Below are positions 9,082 to 17,230 of a stretch of DNA of 64,000 bases, in pieces. The position numbers were made by a program, and so were the translations under genes. The notes under the pieces were generated by a model that had not been told where the DNA came from, ran no database searches, and was given only the letters and a program-made list of their open reading frames with translations. Origin of the DNA: Microseira wollei NIES-4236 (GTDB lineage Bacteria > Cyanobacteriota > Cyanobacteriia > Cyanobacteriales > Aerosakkonemataceae); the NCBI RefSeq assembly GCF_020521235.1, contig NZ_BLAY01000007.1:1-64000 (forward strand), in the 5' to 3' direction. Positions within the stretch are counted from its first letter, which is position 1, and every line of letters begins with the position of its first letter.

Positions 9082-10317
9082 ATGAGTTATTGTCTTAATC
9101 CCGCTTGCCCCATGCCCCACCAGAATCTGGAGGGGACAAAGTTTTGCCGCAGTTGTGGGTCAAAATTGCTACTCAAAGACCGCTACCGAGCGATTAAACC
9201 CATCGGTCAGGGAGGTTTTGGCAGAACCTTTCTCGCCCTGGATGAAGATAAACCGTCTAAACCGCGTTGCGTTATTAAGCAATTTTTCCCCCAAGTCCAA
9301 GGTACCAGCAACATCCAAAAAGCCGCCGAATTATTTCACCAAGAAGCGATGCGCTTGGACGAGTTGGGCAAACATCCCCAAATTCCCGACTTGCTGGCGC
9401 ATTTCGACCAAGATGGCTTTTCGTATCTGGTACAAGAATTTATCGCAGGATCAACCTTATCGCAAGAGTTGGCATCGAAGGGAAGTTTTAACGAAACCGA
9501 AATTCGGCAGGTATTAAACGATTTGCTCCCCGTGCTGCAATTTGTCCACTCCCAGGAGGTAATTCACCGAGACATCAAACCCGCCAATATTATTCGCCGC
9601 TCCCCCCCCAATGCAAGGGGGGGCCAGGGGGGGATCGACCCGCCCAATGCAAGGGGGGGCCAGGGGGGGATCGACCCGCCCAATGCAAGGGGGGGCCAGG
9701 GGGGGATCGTCCTGGTAGATTTTGGCGCGTCTAAAGTTGCAACCCAAGCTGCTTTACAACAAACGGGAACGACGATTGGTAGTCCCGAATACGTTGCCCC
9801 CGAACAAGCAAGAGGTTGGGCAGTATTTGCCAGCGATATTTATAGTTTAGGCGTCACCTGCATCCATTTATTGACAGGGTTATCTCCGTTTAACTTGTAC
9901 GATATTCAACAAGATCGATGGGTTTGGCGGCAATCCTTGAAGCGTCCGGTGAGCGAAGCCTTGGGTAAAATTTTAGACAAAATGATCGAATCTGCAATCA
10001 ATCGGCGCTATCAATCCGCTACTGAAGTGTTGAGAGATTTAAATCCACAAACCCCAGCCTCAGCTACTCCAAAACCTCCATCGCCTCCTCCAATCAAATC
10101 GTCGCCCGTTTTCGCCCCACCGCCTGCTGCTAAAGGAATTATCGACCAAGAATTAGCCGATGTGTCTTCTCAGTTTATAGGCGCTACCCCTGCTAAAAAC
10201 CATCAGGAACCAGCAAATTCCCAAAAACCTTTGTCTTCGCCTAACACCAAGTCTAAAAGCCAAATCGATCAAGAATTGGAGGAATTAAGATCGCAGTTTA
10301 TCGACCCAGGAAAGTGA
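9082..10317 (+). CDS. zinc-ribbon Ser/Thr protein kinase with repeat inserted in catalytic loop
   Basis: About 411 residues. An N-terminal zinc ribbon (CLNPACP...CRSCG) is followed by a eukaryotic-type kinase domain: glycine loop GQGGFGRTF, CVIKQF lysine, HRDIKPANI catalytic loop, DFGASK metal-binding loop, APEQARG activation end. Between HRDIKPANI and DFG three in-frame 36-bp repeats (9604-9708) insert about 35 residues, each copy PPNARGGQGGID. The tail has two copies of an IDQEL...SQFI motif after a proline-rich linker. ATG at 9082 is preferred to TTG at 9070. Whether the insertion leaves the kinase active is unknown: the key Asp, Asn and DFG residues are kept and the insertion falls in a loop. 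Confidence 0.9.
   Translation: MSYCLNPACPMPHQNLEGTKFCRSCGSKLLLKDRYRAIKPIGQGGFGRTFLALDEDKPSKPRCVIKQFFPQVQGTSNIQKAAELFHQEAMRLDELGKHPQIPDLLAHFDQDGFSYLVQEFIAGSTLSQELASKGSFNETEIRQVLNDLLPVLQFVHSQEVIHRDIKPANIIRRSPPNARGGQGGIDPPNARGGQGGIDPPNARGGQGGIVLVDFGASKVATQAALQQTGTTIGSPEYVAPEQARGWAVFASDIYSLGVTCIHLLTGLSPFNLYDIQQDRWVWRQSLKRPVSEALGKILDKMIESAINRRYQSATEVLRDLNPQTPASATPKPPSPPPIKSSPVFAPPPAAKGIIDQELADVSSQFIGATPAKNHQEPANSQKPLSSPNTKSKSQIDQELEELRSQFIDPGK
9604..9708. repeat. three 36-bp G/C-run repeats inside kinase gene
   Basis: Three near-identical 36-bp units begin at 9604, 9640 and 9676. Each has a C-run, AATGCAA and two G-runs. They keep the reading frame and encode the same 12 residues each time. Runs of this kind are common as dispersed intergenic repeats in filamentous cyanobacteria; here they sit inside a conserved domain. 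Confidence 0.95.
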
Positions 10318-10330
10318 AAAAACAGATGAG

Positions 10331-10367
10331 CTTCAGGTGCTTCAGGTGCTTCAGGTGCTTCAGGTGC
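10331..10367. repeat. four 9-bp tandem repeats
   Basis: CTTCAGGTG occurs four times head to tail directly after the kinase stop codon and before the 3' end of the IS607-type element. No coding role. It may be slippage-prone or a scar beside the element end. Confidence 0.9.
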
Positions 10368-10412
10368 AACTACTGTCCATAGTTCCGTTTTCGATAGCCA
10401 AATATAGACAGG

Positions 10413-11717
10413 CTATTTGACACGGCTTGAAGCGACTCCAACTGTTGCACGGACGCGCTCGAACGTTGGAGTTAACCGCCTTGGATGTACTACCAAACAT
10501 CCCCTATCCCTCGCTACAATTGGGTTAAGTACCTCAAATGCAGTCGGGATTACTTTTAAGCCGATGTTGTAAGCACCATTGACATCGGCATGAATCTTTA
10601 AACCCAATTGAGAAACGTACCAGCTGCGAGCCACACGCCGACCTGAGAAACTGTGCTTTTCATTGTTATTCGGTCTGTAGGTTGGGATGTTGTCCCAATC
10701 CAAAAATGAAGCCTTACTCGTGTAAGATTCTTCACCGACCACAACTTTAATGCCGACTGCTTCTAACTTGTATGTCAGCAGGAAAATGAATTTCGCATGT
10801 GGCACAAAGACAAACTTCTGATTTGTCCGCTTACCCAGATTGATAGAAGTCTTCCATTGTGAGTTTTTTCCAATTGCTACAGTAGTCACACCTGCTGCCA
10901 ACAACTCTTTGACTACCATCCTTGAGCATTGATGAAGGTACGAATCTACAAAGTTGTTGCGGTTACGGATAATATTTTCAATTCGTCTTGACGTATAAGT
11001 CCCTCCCGGCAAGAATCCTTTGAACAAAGCAATCTGCTTATTGTAAAACTGGTTGACTGATTTAATTGCTTTGCCGTTGATAATTATTGGTTGAGTCTGA
11101 CCATCATTAAATACAATCGTTGCTAGGTTATCTAATCCAATATCAATCGCCGCTCTTAATCCCCCATTCAGACTACAGAAGAAATCCTCAGATTGTGTTA
11201 TCTCTACGACAACTTCAATCACAAAGCATCCAATCTTCGGCACAATCCGAATTTCACATAAGTCAGCCAGTTTTATGTTCGGTTTTACTGGAATCCGAAT
11301 TGGCGACATTGATGGCACAATGAAACCATTTTTAAACTCACGTTTACTAATTGCCTGATTATTGAACTTAACTAGGTTTCTGCTATGAGCATATCCTGGT
11401 GGTTTCGGCTTGCCTGTAAACTTTGACGCATCTTTGTCGTAAGCTAGAACTGCTTCAAAATAACTTGTCCAACTGTCGGCACATTGCTTCAGTACTAGCT
11501 GAGACACTTTGCTTGGCATGGCTTTATAGGCTTGATGCTGTTGGAACATCTTGTCTAGGAACGCAATTGATTGCGTTCCATGATGATAGAATAAACCTTG
11601 CCGTTGCACGTATTGTGCTGAGTTAAATAACTGTCTCGAAACATTGGTAATGCGATCGCAGTAACCAAACCATTCGTGATTTGACTTGATTATGTGCTTT
11701 TCAACTTGTTTCATCAT
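10413..11717 (-). CDS. tnpB: TnpB-like RNA-guided nuclease of IS607-type element
   Basis: About 434 residues from the ATG at 11717, which overlaps the recombinase stop by 17 bases; the frame is open further upstream but that part overlaps the recombinase heavily. RuvC-like motifs are present: Asp in AAIDIGLDNLA, Glu in GEESYTSKAS and Asp in HADVNGAYNIG. The CxxC...CxxC zinc finger usual between the last two is missing: the stretch reads LDWDNIPTYRP, a change seen in a known IS607-linked branch. TnpB proteins cut DNA with an omega-RNA from the 3' end of their own gene. No internal stop is present, so it is probably intact. Confidence 0.88.
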   Translation of the reverse strand: MMKQVEKHIIKSNHEWFGYCDRITNVSRQLFNSAQYVQRQGLFYHHGTQSIAFLDKMFQQHQAYKAMPSKVSQLVLKQCADSWTSYFEAVLAYDKDASKFTGKPKPPGYAHSRNLVKFNNQAISKREFKNGFIVPSMSPIRIPVKPNIKLADLCEIRIVPKIGCFVIEVVVEITQSEDFFCSLNGGLRAAIDIGLDNLATIVFNDGQTQPIIINGKAIKSVNQFYNKQIALFKGFLPGGTYTSRRIENIIRNRNNFVDSYLHQCSRMVVKELLAAGVTTVAIGKNSQWKTSINLGKRTNQKFVFVPHAKFIFLLTYKLEAVGIKVVVGEESYTSKASFLDWDNIPTYRPNNNEKHSFSGRRVARSWYVSQLGLKIHADVNGAYNIGLKVIPTAFEVLNPIVARDRGCLVVHPRRLTPTFERVRATVGVASSRVK

Positions 11718-12303
11718 CCCTACCGGACTGTAACTCACAAATAATCTTTTCCGTCTTTCGTTTGGCACGACGTTGACCATAAAGCCGTGCCGCAAATGAT
11801 GTAATAATTGCCACTAAGTCTTGCATTAACTCATCTTTACCGTTGTCAGCCAAATTAACAATCTCAAGTCTCACTCCTAACTTTTTAAGTAATACGTCTA
11901 TGTAATTAACACCGAACCTCGCTAAACGGTCTTTGTGTTCAACTACCAGTATTTCATACTCCTCATCTATTAATAATTTCTCTAGTTTCTTGCGATTATC
12001 ATTTAGCCCACTGCCTACTTCTTTCACGACTTTCACAACAGTATATCCCTTGGCAACACTATATTTTACTAATCTTTCTGCTTGTCTATCTAGGTTATCT
12101 TTGTTCTCTGATGACGACACCCTACTGTAAATTGCGGCTCGATTAATCGGCTCATGCTTATTTGATGAATTTGGTACGTAATCAACAATCACCAGCCCCG
12201 TTTCTGTTTGGCGTGCTGGATGTGGCAACTTACCTGCTTTCCACCATCGCCAAGCCGTTTTGTAGCTAATCCCTAGTTCCTTTGCATAGTCTGGTAGCTT
12301 CAT
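11701..12303 (-). CDS. tnpA: IS607-family serine recombinase (TnpA)
   Basis: A 200-residue small serine recombinase that would move the element. The N-terminus is a MerR-like helix-turn-helix (YAKELGISYKTAWRWWKAGKL). The catalytic domain follows with the nucleophile Ser in IYSRVSSSENKDNLDRQ, then VVEHKDRLARFG and the terminal SFAARLYGQRRAKRK typical of IS607 TnpA. HTH first and catalytic domain second is the diagnostic order for this family. Length matches the usual 190-220 residues. It overlaps tnpB by 17 bases. Confidence 0.93.
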   Translation of the reverse strand: MKLPDYAKELGISYKTAWRWWKAGKLPHPARQTETGLVIVDYVPNSSNKHEPINRAAIYSRVSSSENKDNLDRQAERLVKYSVAKGYTVVKVVKEVGSGLNDNRKKLEKLLIDEEYEILVVEHKDRLARFGVNYIDVLLKKLGVRLEIVNLADNGKDELMQDLVAIITSFAARLYGQRRAKRKTEKIICELQSGRDDETS

Positions 12304-12368
12304 TTATCCATGAGAGTCTACTCTTGTCTATATATGTCTATTATATTAACTAATTTTTACAATACCTG

Positions 12369-12488
12369 TTACAGCGGATTGCAGCCCTATGAGGTAAGGC
12401 GCTTCGTTTGTGTAGGGGCAGCATTAATGCTGCCCCTACACAAACAAAGCATAGTAGCTTTACCTAACTCATTTGCAATCCGCTGTAA
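12369..12488. repeat. 120-bp MITE-like palindromic element
   Basis: Perfect 15-bp terminal inverted repeats (TTACAGCGGATTGCA at 12369, its complement ending at 12488) flank a perfect 40-bp palindrome at 12406-12445 centred on GCATTAATGC. Related but diverged copies lie at about 34962-35080, 38637-38740 and 52360-52484, and a partial one at 23830-23960. It has no open frame. Structure and copy number fit a MITE or REP-like element mobilised in trans. Confidence 0.85.
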
Positions 12489-12577
12489 TAAACTTATGAT
12501 AATTTATTGTAACTTAGCCAAAAGTTAAGCTAGTTAAACTGTTAACAACCTACTAACCCAAGTTGCTAGTTACATCC

Positions 12578-12660
12578 TTTGACAAAGAAACCCGGTTTCT
12601 GCGTCGATTTCTCCCTGTCAAACCCACGATTTTTCAGAGAAACCGGGTTTCTTTGCCGCC
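12578..12660. repeat. AAACCCGG-family inverted repeat
   Basis: A near-palindromic AGAAACCCGGTTTCT-type arm near 12585 faces a second arm GAGAAACCGGGTTTCTTT near 12637, with a TTTTTC spacer between. Related copies occur at 21988-22024, 25424-25492 and 32548-32592, with single arms near 23795, 23985, 31352, 47487 and 49955. The rest of 12489-12894 shows no gene; a 76-residue frame on the minus strand there runs through this repeat and is not credible. Confidence 0.85.
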
Positions 12661-12894
12661 AAAACTTATAACTAGCGACTTGCGTTACTAGCGCCAATTG
12701 TGATGCCAAAAGCGATCGCATATACCAACTCCGTACACAAACGCTATGTTTGATGTAACTATTGTCCCTGTCCCATGAGTAAAGTACCCTATGCAAATTA
12801 CGCTTCAGGCACTTGACAAGTAGGTATGATCGCGCTTGTAAGTGGAGTGGCTTTAGATTAATCTCAACTCAGTTGTGTCTCGAGCTGGCTCGTC

Positions 12895-13278
12895 ATGTCT
12901 GACCCCCACACCCCCGATTGGTACGACCGTTCCCTGGAAAAAGCTCTAACTAATAATTTGGTAGACCGCTATTTTAGCGAGTCCGAAAGCTGGCTGCGAG
13001 CCATCTTACGGATGTGTATTTTTTCACTTACTTATACGGATCGACAAGCGGCGCTGTTAATCGAATGCCCAAATCAGGCTGTAGCAAAGCGTCTGAGTCG
13101 CAAGACTTATCCACTGCAAGAGTTTGTGCAGCGTTTCAGTCGGCGATCGCGCGCCAGCAAGCGAGTCCTGATCTGCTACTTTGAAGACCCACTGGGATCT
13201 TGGCGCTGTTTCGATACTAAAACCAATGCTTGGAAAGATTTAAAAACTTGTCAAGTTCCGACATTGGGTAATTGGTAA
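12895..13278 (+). CDS. hypothetical protein, stop codon formed by STRR
   Basis: A 127-residue basic protein I do not recognise. It has a hydrophobic patch near residue 36 (AILRMCIFSLTYT) but no clear membrane helix or signal peptide. Its last codons (TLGNW) and its TAA stop are inside the first TTGGTAA-type repeat, so the repeat array has probably set the C-terminus. It converges on ppc. ATG start at 12895 is the only good candidate in frame. It could be a cyanobacterial small conserved protein; function unknown. Confidence 0.65.
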   Translation: MSDPHTPDWYDRSLEKALTNNLVDRYFSESESWLRAILRMCIFSLTYTDRQAALLIECPNQAVAKRLSRKTYPLQEFVQRFSRRSRASKRVLICYFEDPLGSWRCFDTKTNAWKDLKTCQVPTLGNW

Positions 13279-13376
13279 TTGGTAATTGGTAATTGGTAAT
13301 GAGCAGATTAATTAAATCCAATCTAAAATTCCCCATTACCAATTAGCAATTAGCAATTAGCAATTAGCAATTAGCC
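13266..13376. repeat. STRR arrays between convergent genes
   Basis: Five TTGGTAA-type units (13266-13300) and five TTAGCAA units (13339-13375) fill most of the gap between the hypothetical gene and ppc. The left array supplies the stop codon of the upstream gene. The right array supplies the TAA stop of ppc on the opposite strand. Confidence 0.95.
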
Positions 13377-16300
13377 CGTATTTCTCATTCCGGCGGCGAT
13401 ACCGTTGATGGTCAACAAGGCGCCGCGCAACAATTCGCCGCGACTGTGACGGGAGTCGATCACGCCGGAGGTGCTGTGAGTCTTGCTTTGACGCAGGCGT
13501 TTCAACAGAGACACTTGAAGGAAACCCAGGGGTACGATGTTACCGTTGCGTAACTGCACGGAGCGCTGCAAGTCTGGGTCGCCATCCAACAGCCGTTTGT
13601 GGTCGGTGATGTTTAGCACCAGGTCGCGGGTAAGATAGTATTCTTGGGCGATTTGCTCGAACAAACGTTCAAAGCGATCGCGGTCTTCTGGTTTTGATAA
13701 TTCTTGCAGGTAGTGATGGGCAAGTTGCAGGTCAACTTTAGCTAAGGTCATTTCTACTTTAGAAATCACCATTCTGAAGAAAGGCCACTTGTAATAAAAG
13801 TAGCGCATTAACTTCAGATTTTCTTGCGGTTCTTCCTGCAAAAATTCTTGCATCGCCGTCCCCACTCCGTACCAAGCGGGTAACAAAAATCGACTTTGCG
13901 TCCAACTAAATACCCAGGGAATCGCGCGCAGGGTACTTAAATCTTTTTTACCACTCTTGCGACGGGCGGGACGAGAACTAATTTGCAGTTGGCTAATTTC
14001 ATCAATCGGGGTTACTTGGTGGTAGAAATCGATGAAATCGGGTTGTTCGTAGATCAAGGCGCGGTAGTGTTCTCTTGACCGAGTTGACAACTCTTCCATA
14101 ATTTCGTTCCACGGTTGGATATCGTCAAATCCAGTCCGCAACAAACTTGCTTGGATGACGGCGGTGGTGACGGTTTCCAGATTGTAAATTGCCAATTCGG
14201 GCCAAGAATACTTAGACGCCAGCACTTCACCTTGTTCGGTAATTTTAATTCGCCCGTTGATACTGCGACCCGGTTGGGCCAGAATAGCTTCGTAAGAAGG
14301 ACCGCCACCGCGTCCGACACTGCCGCCGCGTCCGTGGAAGATGCGGAGGCAGATGCCGTGCTGTTCTGCCATTGCTTGCAAGGCTTTTTGTGCTTTATGA
14401 ATTTCCCAGTTACTGCTTAAGAACCCCGAATCTTTGTTGCTATCCGAGTAACCCAACATGACTTCTTGCAAAGGTTGGGGCGTCAGATCGGCACTAGATT
14501 TTGTCTGCTGCGTCTTGCTGGGTGCGCCGTGCGCCATGCTTAATTTTTCGTTGCCGCTAGCTAGCATTGAGCGGTAGAATGGCAATTCAAACAGGGTTTG
14601 CATCACCGTGGGGGCGCGTTTGAGGTCTTCTACGGTTTCAAACAGGGGTACTACGTGCAGCGTGCCGGTGCCAGTTGCCACGTCGTACAATCCTGCTTCT
14701 TTAGCTAGCAGCAACACTTCCAGCAAGTCGCTGACATCGTGGCTCATGCTGATAATGTAGGTGTAGCAGATTTGGGGGCCAAATTCTTGCTGAAGCAGAC
14801 GCACGACGCGGAAGGTTTCGATAGTTTCCTTAGTTTGGGCGCTAAAGGGCAGTTCTGGGGGAATTAAGGGGCGTCGGGTTTGCAATTCCGATACTAACCA
14901 TTGAGTTTTTTCTGCTTCTGGCAGTTCGTTATAGGAACAAGGTAAGATTTGCAGGTATTCAACAATTTCGTTGATCGTGTCCGAGTGGCGAGTACTTTCT
15001 TGGCGGATATCGAGGTGAGCTAACTTAAAGCCGTAGATTTCTACTTGGCAGATCAGATTTTCTAGTTCGCGACAGTTGATGCCGCTTTCAGCCAAGTTGT
15101 GCTGAATCAGGCGCAACTCGGCGAGGAATTCTACGCCAGAGGGATATAGGCCAGTATTGTTAGTGGGTTGATGCAGATCCTGTTGCCAGTCGGTACTTTG
15201 GTAGAGTTGCCAATTGCGATCGCGGGTATTTTCCAATCGCTTTTTGACGTAGGACAACTTTAAGCGATAGGGTTCTTGGCGATAGCGAATCGCATGTTGG
15301 TCGTACACTTCTGGCATTTGCTGCCGGTCTTGTTCTAAAGATTCGAGCAATTCTGGTAGCACATCGCTCCAATGCAAAGATAAGCTCAAGCGATTAATCA
15401 AGCGCTCGACCGATTTGATATACTTTTCCAACACCAAATGGCGTTGGTAGCAAGCAGTTTGCCAAGTCACCTTCGGCGTTACCGAAGGATTGCCATCGCG
15501 ATCCGAGCCTACCCAAGAGCCAAACTTGCAGAAATTGTAGCTGGGGGCGGTGAGATTGCCAAACGCACTTTGAAGACTGCGGGCAAACCGCTGATACAGT
15601 TGGGGCATGGCATCAAACAGCGCTTCTTGGAAGTAGTGGAGGGTATAGTCTACTTCATCCAACACCGTTGGCTTAAATTGGTGCAATTCGTCGGTGCGCC
15701 ACCACAGGCGAATTTCTTCGGTTAATTGCTCGCGCAGTGCTTGCAATTCCCAGGATGATTCCCCAAAGGTTTTTGGCGCGGTTTCTTCCCAGGATATGGG
15801 CGATTCTTCTTCTAGTTTGTCTAGCTGTTGTAGAATCTTAGCGATGCTCCGCTGCTTATCACGGATGGTATGGCGGACGATTTCCGTTGGGTGCGCCGTA
15901 AACACTAAGCGAATATCGAGATTGTCGATCAGTTGCTGGATTTGGCGAGGCGGTACGTTCAGCTGTCGCAGATGGTTAAATAACCAGCCAAACGTGCTGC
16001 GTTCCCGTCGCGTCCAGGTTGCTTCAGTCCAACTTTTTTGCAGCGCATTGGCTTTGGGTTCGCTGCCAATAGATTCTGCATCGAGTTTAGCAAAGGCTTG
16101 TAGCGCCGGATCTGCCGCATTGTGGGCGCTTCCCATGCGTAATGATTGCAGTTGCAGGCGCTGCTCGTAGTGCTGTTCGACAATATTGATCAGTTGGAAG
16201 TAGAGGGCAAACGCTCTGGCGGCGCGAATCGCGGCGTTGATATCCAGACTGGCGATGATTCTGGATACTTCGGCGCTGGTTTCGTTCGTTGCTTGACCTT

Positions 16301-16484
16301 CTGGGGAACAGAGCGATCGCAGTTGCTTGAGTAAATCTACCAACTCCTGACCGCACTCAGAGCGGAGAACCGATTCCCACAAGTCCTCCACTACTTTAAG
16401 GCGATGGCGCAGAAACAAATTTGAAGGCGTTACGAGATCGACTGTCTGATGATCCGACTGGAGTATGGGACTCATAGATTCCAT
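13371..16484 (-). CDS. ppc: phosphoenolpyruvate carboxylase
   Basis: A 1037-residue enzyme that carboxylates PEP to oxaloacetate with bicarbonate, replenishing the TCA cycle and feeding aspartate-family and nitrogen metabolism. Diagnostic motifs: catalytic His in [28 protein letters not shown], the glycine-rich loop [13 protein letters not shown] and the C-terminal [15 protein letters not shown]. Length is normal for cyanobacterial Ppc (1000-1050). No N-terminal phosphorylatable plant-type serine motif is evident. It stands alone; ATG at 16484, with a second ATG three codons in. The stop codon TAA falls in the last unit of an STRR array. Confidence 0.98.
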   Translation of the reverse strand: MESMSPILQSDHQTVDLVTPSNLFLRHRLKVVEDLWESVLRSECGQELVDLLKQLRSLCSPEGQATNETSAEVSRIIASLDINAAIRAARAFALYFQLINIVEQHYEQRLQLQSLRMGSAHNAADPALQAFAKLDAESIGSEPKANALQKSWTEATWTRRERSTFGWLFNHLRQLNVPPRQIQQLIDNLDIRLVFTAHPTEIVRHTIRDKQRSIAKILQQLDKLEEESPISWEETAPKTFGESSWELQALREQLTEEIRLWWRTDELHQFKPTVLDEVDYTLHYFQEALFDAMPQLYQRFARSLQSAFGNLTAPSYNFCKFGSWVGSDRDGNPSVTPKVTWQTACYQRHLVLEKYIKSVERLINRLSLSLHWSDVLPELLESLEQDRQQMPEVYDQHAIRYRQEPYRLKLSYVKKRLENTRDRNWQLYQSTDWQQDLHQPTNNTGLYPSGVEFLAELRLIQHNLAESGINCRELENLICQVEIYGFKLAHLDIRQESTRHSDTINEIVEYLQILPCSYNELPEAEKTQWLVSELQTRRPLIPPELPFSAQTKETIETFRVVRLLQQEFGPQICYTYIISMSHDVSDLLEVLLLAKEAGLYDVATGTGTLHVVPLFETVEDLKRAPTVMQTLFELPFYRSMLASGNEKLSMAHGAPSKTQQTKSSADLTPQPLQEVMLGYSDSNKDSGFLSSNWEIHKAQKALQAMAEQHGICLRIFHGRGGSVGRGGGPSYEAILAQPGRSINGRIKITEQGEVLASKYSWPELAIYNLETVTTAVIQASLLRTGFDDIQPWNEIMEELSTRSREHYRALIYEQPDFIDFYHQVTPIDEISQLQISSRPARRKSGKKDLSTLRAIPWVFSWTQSRFLLPAWYGVGTAMQEFLQEEPQENLKLMRYFYYKWPFFRMVISKVEMTLAKVDLQLAHHYLQELSKPEDRDRFERLFEQIAQEYYLTRDLVLNITDHKRLLDGDPDLQRSVQLRNGNIVPLGFLQVSLLKRLRQSKTHSTSGVIDSRHSRGELLRGALLTINGIAAGMRNTG

Positions 16485-16589
16485 TTAGGGAGATAGCGGA
16501 GAAATTGTAGCGGATGATATTTTTTTTTTCGGTGTTAGAGTTGACCAAGTGAGAGCGCCGATGTTTTTTATCGGTTTGAGCGTGCCACA

Positions 16590-16676
16590 GGGTGCGGTCA
16601 TCAGTAGTTGGGAGGGAAAAAAGTCCTGCTGGTCTTTTTTGTTTGATTTACCACCAACTGGTGCATGACCGCACCC
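16590..16676. repeat. hairpin with 12-bp perfect stem
   Basis: GGGTGCGGTCAT at 16590-16601 pairs with ATGACCGCACCC at 16665-16676. Inner GTTGG/CCAAC arms can extend the structure. It lies between the ppc start and the 3' end of the small minus-strand gene, so it could end transcription of the latter or act in the ppc leader. No copy was noticed elsewhere in this window. Confidence 0.8.
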
Positions 16677-16688
16677 ATCGCGGTGTCT

Positions 16689-16916
16689 TTACTTGGGTTG
16701 GCGATCGGGGAAGTCGAGGATTGGCAAGCTGGCGCCCCGAAATACTTCCTCGCTCGCCGACCCAACTGCTTGCAGGAACTCCAGGGATGCTTTAGCGGCT
16801 AAAATGCCCACTAGCAATGGCCCCGTCGCCAGACTCAGTAGAATCTCTGTGGGAATTGTAACGCGAGGGGTGTTCAACGACCGACTTTCTTGCAGTTCTG
16901 TAATCTCTGATGGCAT
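16689..16916 (-). CDS. small conserved-looking membrane-associated protein
   Basis: A 75-residue protein with one hydrophobic stretch (ILLSLATGPLLVGILAAKA) followed by an ASEEVFRGASLPILDFP tail. I recall this arrangement from small conserved cyanobacterial proteins of unknown function (xxASEExFRGxxLPxLxFP endings). A good Shine-Dalgarno AGGA lies 4 bases before the ATG. It is upstream of and co-directional with ppc, with 204 bp and a hairpin between. Role unknown. Confidence 0.7.
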   Translation of the reverse strand: MPSEITELQESRSLNTPRVTIPTEILLSLATGPLLVGILAAKASLEFLQAVGSASEEVFRGASLPILDFPDRQPK

Positions 16917-17230
16917 AGCGTCCTTTTAAACTTTAATCAATGTTGCCAGAAATGAATGTCAAAGATTGGCATTGACTTGATCGGTTGGGAAAGCTTGGTG
17001 CTTGACAAGCTTTGGCTTTTGCTCTCCATCATCTCGCTTGTCTTCCATTATTGGGGAGTTTTTTACTATTATCGAGGGGTGCTAAACGCTGCTGGTGTTG
17101 GCTTTAGAATCTGATAACAACGGCAGCAAGAAGTAAAACACTGTGTCCAAATCCTCCAGGGTGTGATATCTCTAAGGGTTGGTAGCAGTCACGATAACGA
17201 TTTGTTGAGATTTCCGGTAGTATTGCCCTG
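16917..17230. other. intergenic region with nothing recognised
   Basis: About 310 bp between the divergent small gene and the plus-strand SGNH-like gene. I see no gene, no repeat array and no clear promoter. A TTGACTTGA near 16972 is a loose -35-like match without a convincing -10. Confidence 0.4.

Larger units (their letters stand above)
10400..12330 (-). mobile_element. IS607-type element (serine recombinase + TnpB-like)
   Basis: A serine recombinase gene with a MerR-like N-terminus and an overlapping tnpB-like gene, both minus strand, is the standard IS607 layout. IS607 elements lack terminal inverted repeats and target duplications, so the exact ends cannot be read; the bounds given are the gene pair plus short flanks. 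It lies between the zinc-ribbon kinase and a palindromic repeat at 12369. Confidence 0.75.

Noticed and set aside
9514-9747. Minus-strand frame with three PPLAPPCIGR repeats
   Set aside because: It is the antisense of the repeat in the kinase gene.
12566-12796. 76-residue minus-strand frame
   Set aside because: It translates the AAACCCGG repeat and flanking DNA; no ribosome-binding sequence or domain.
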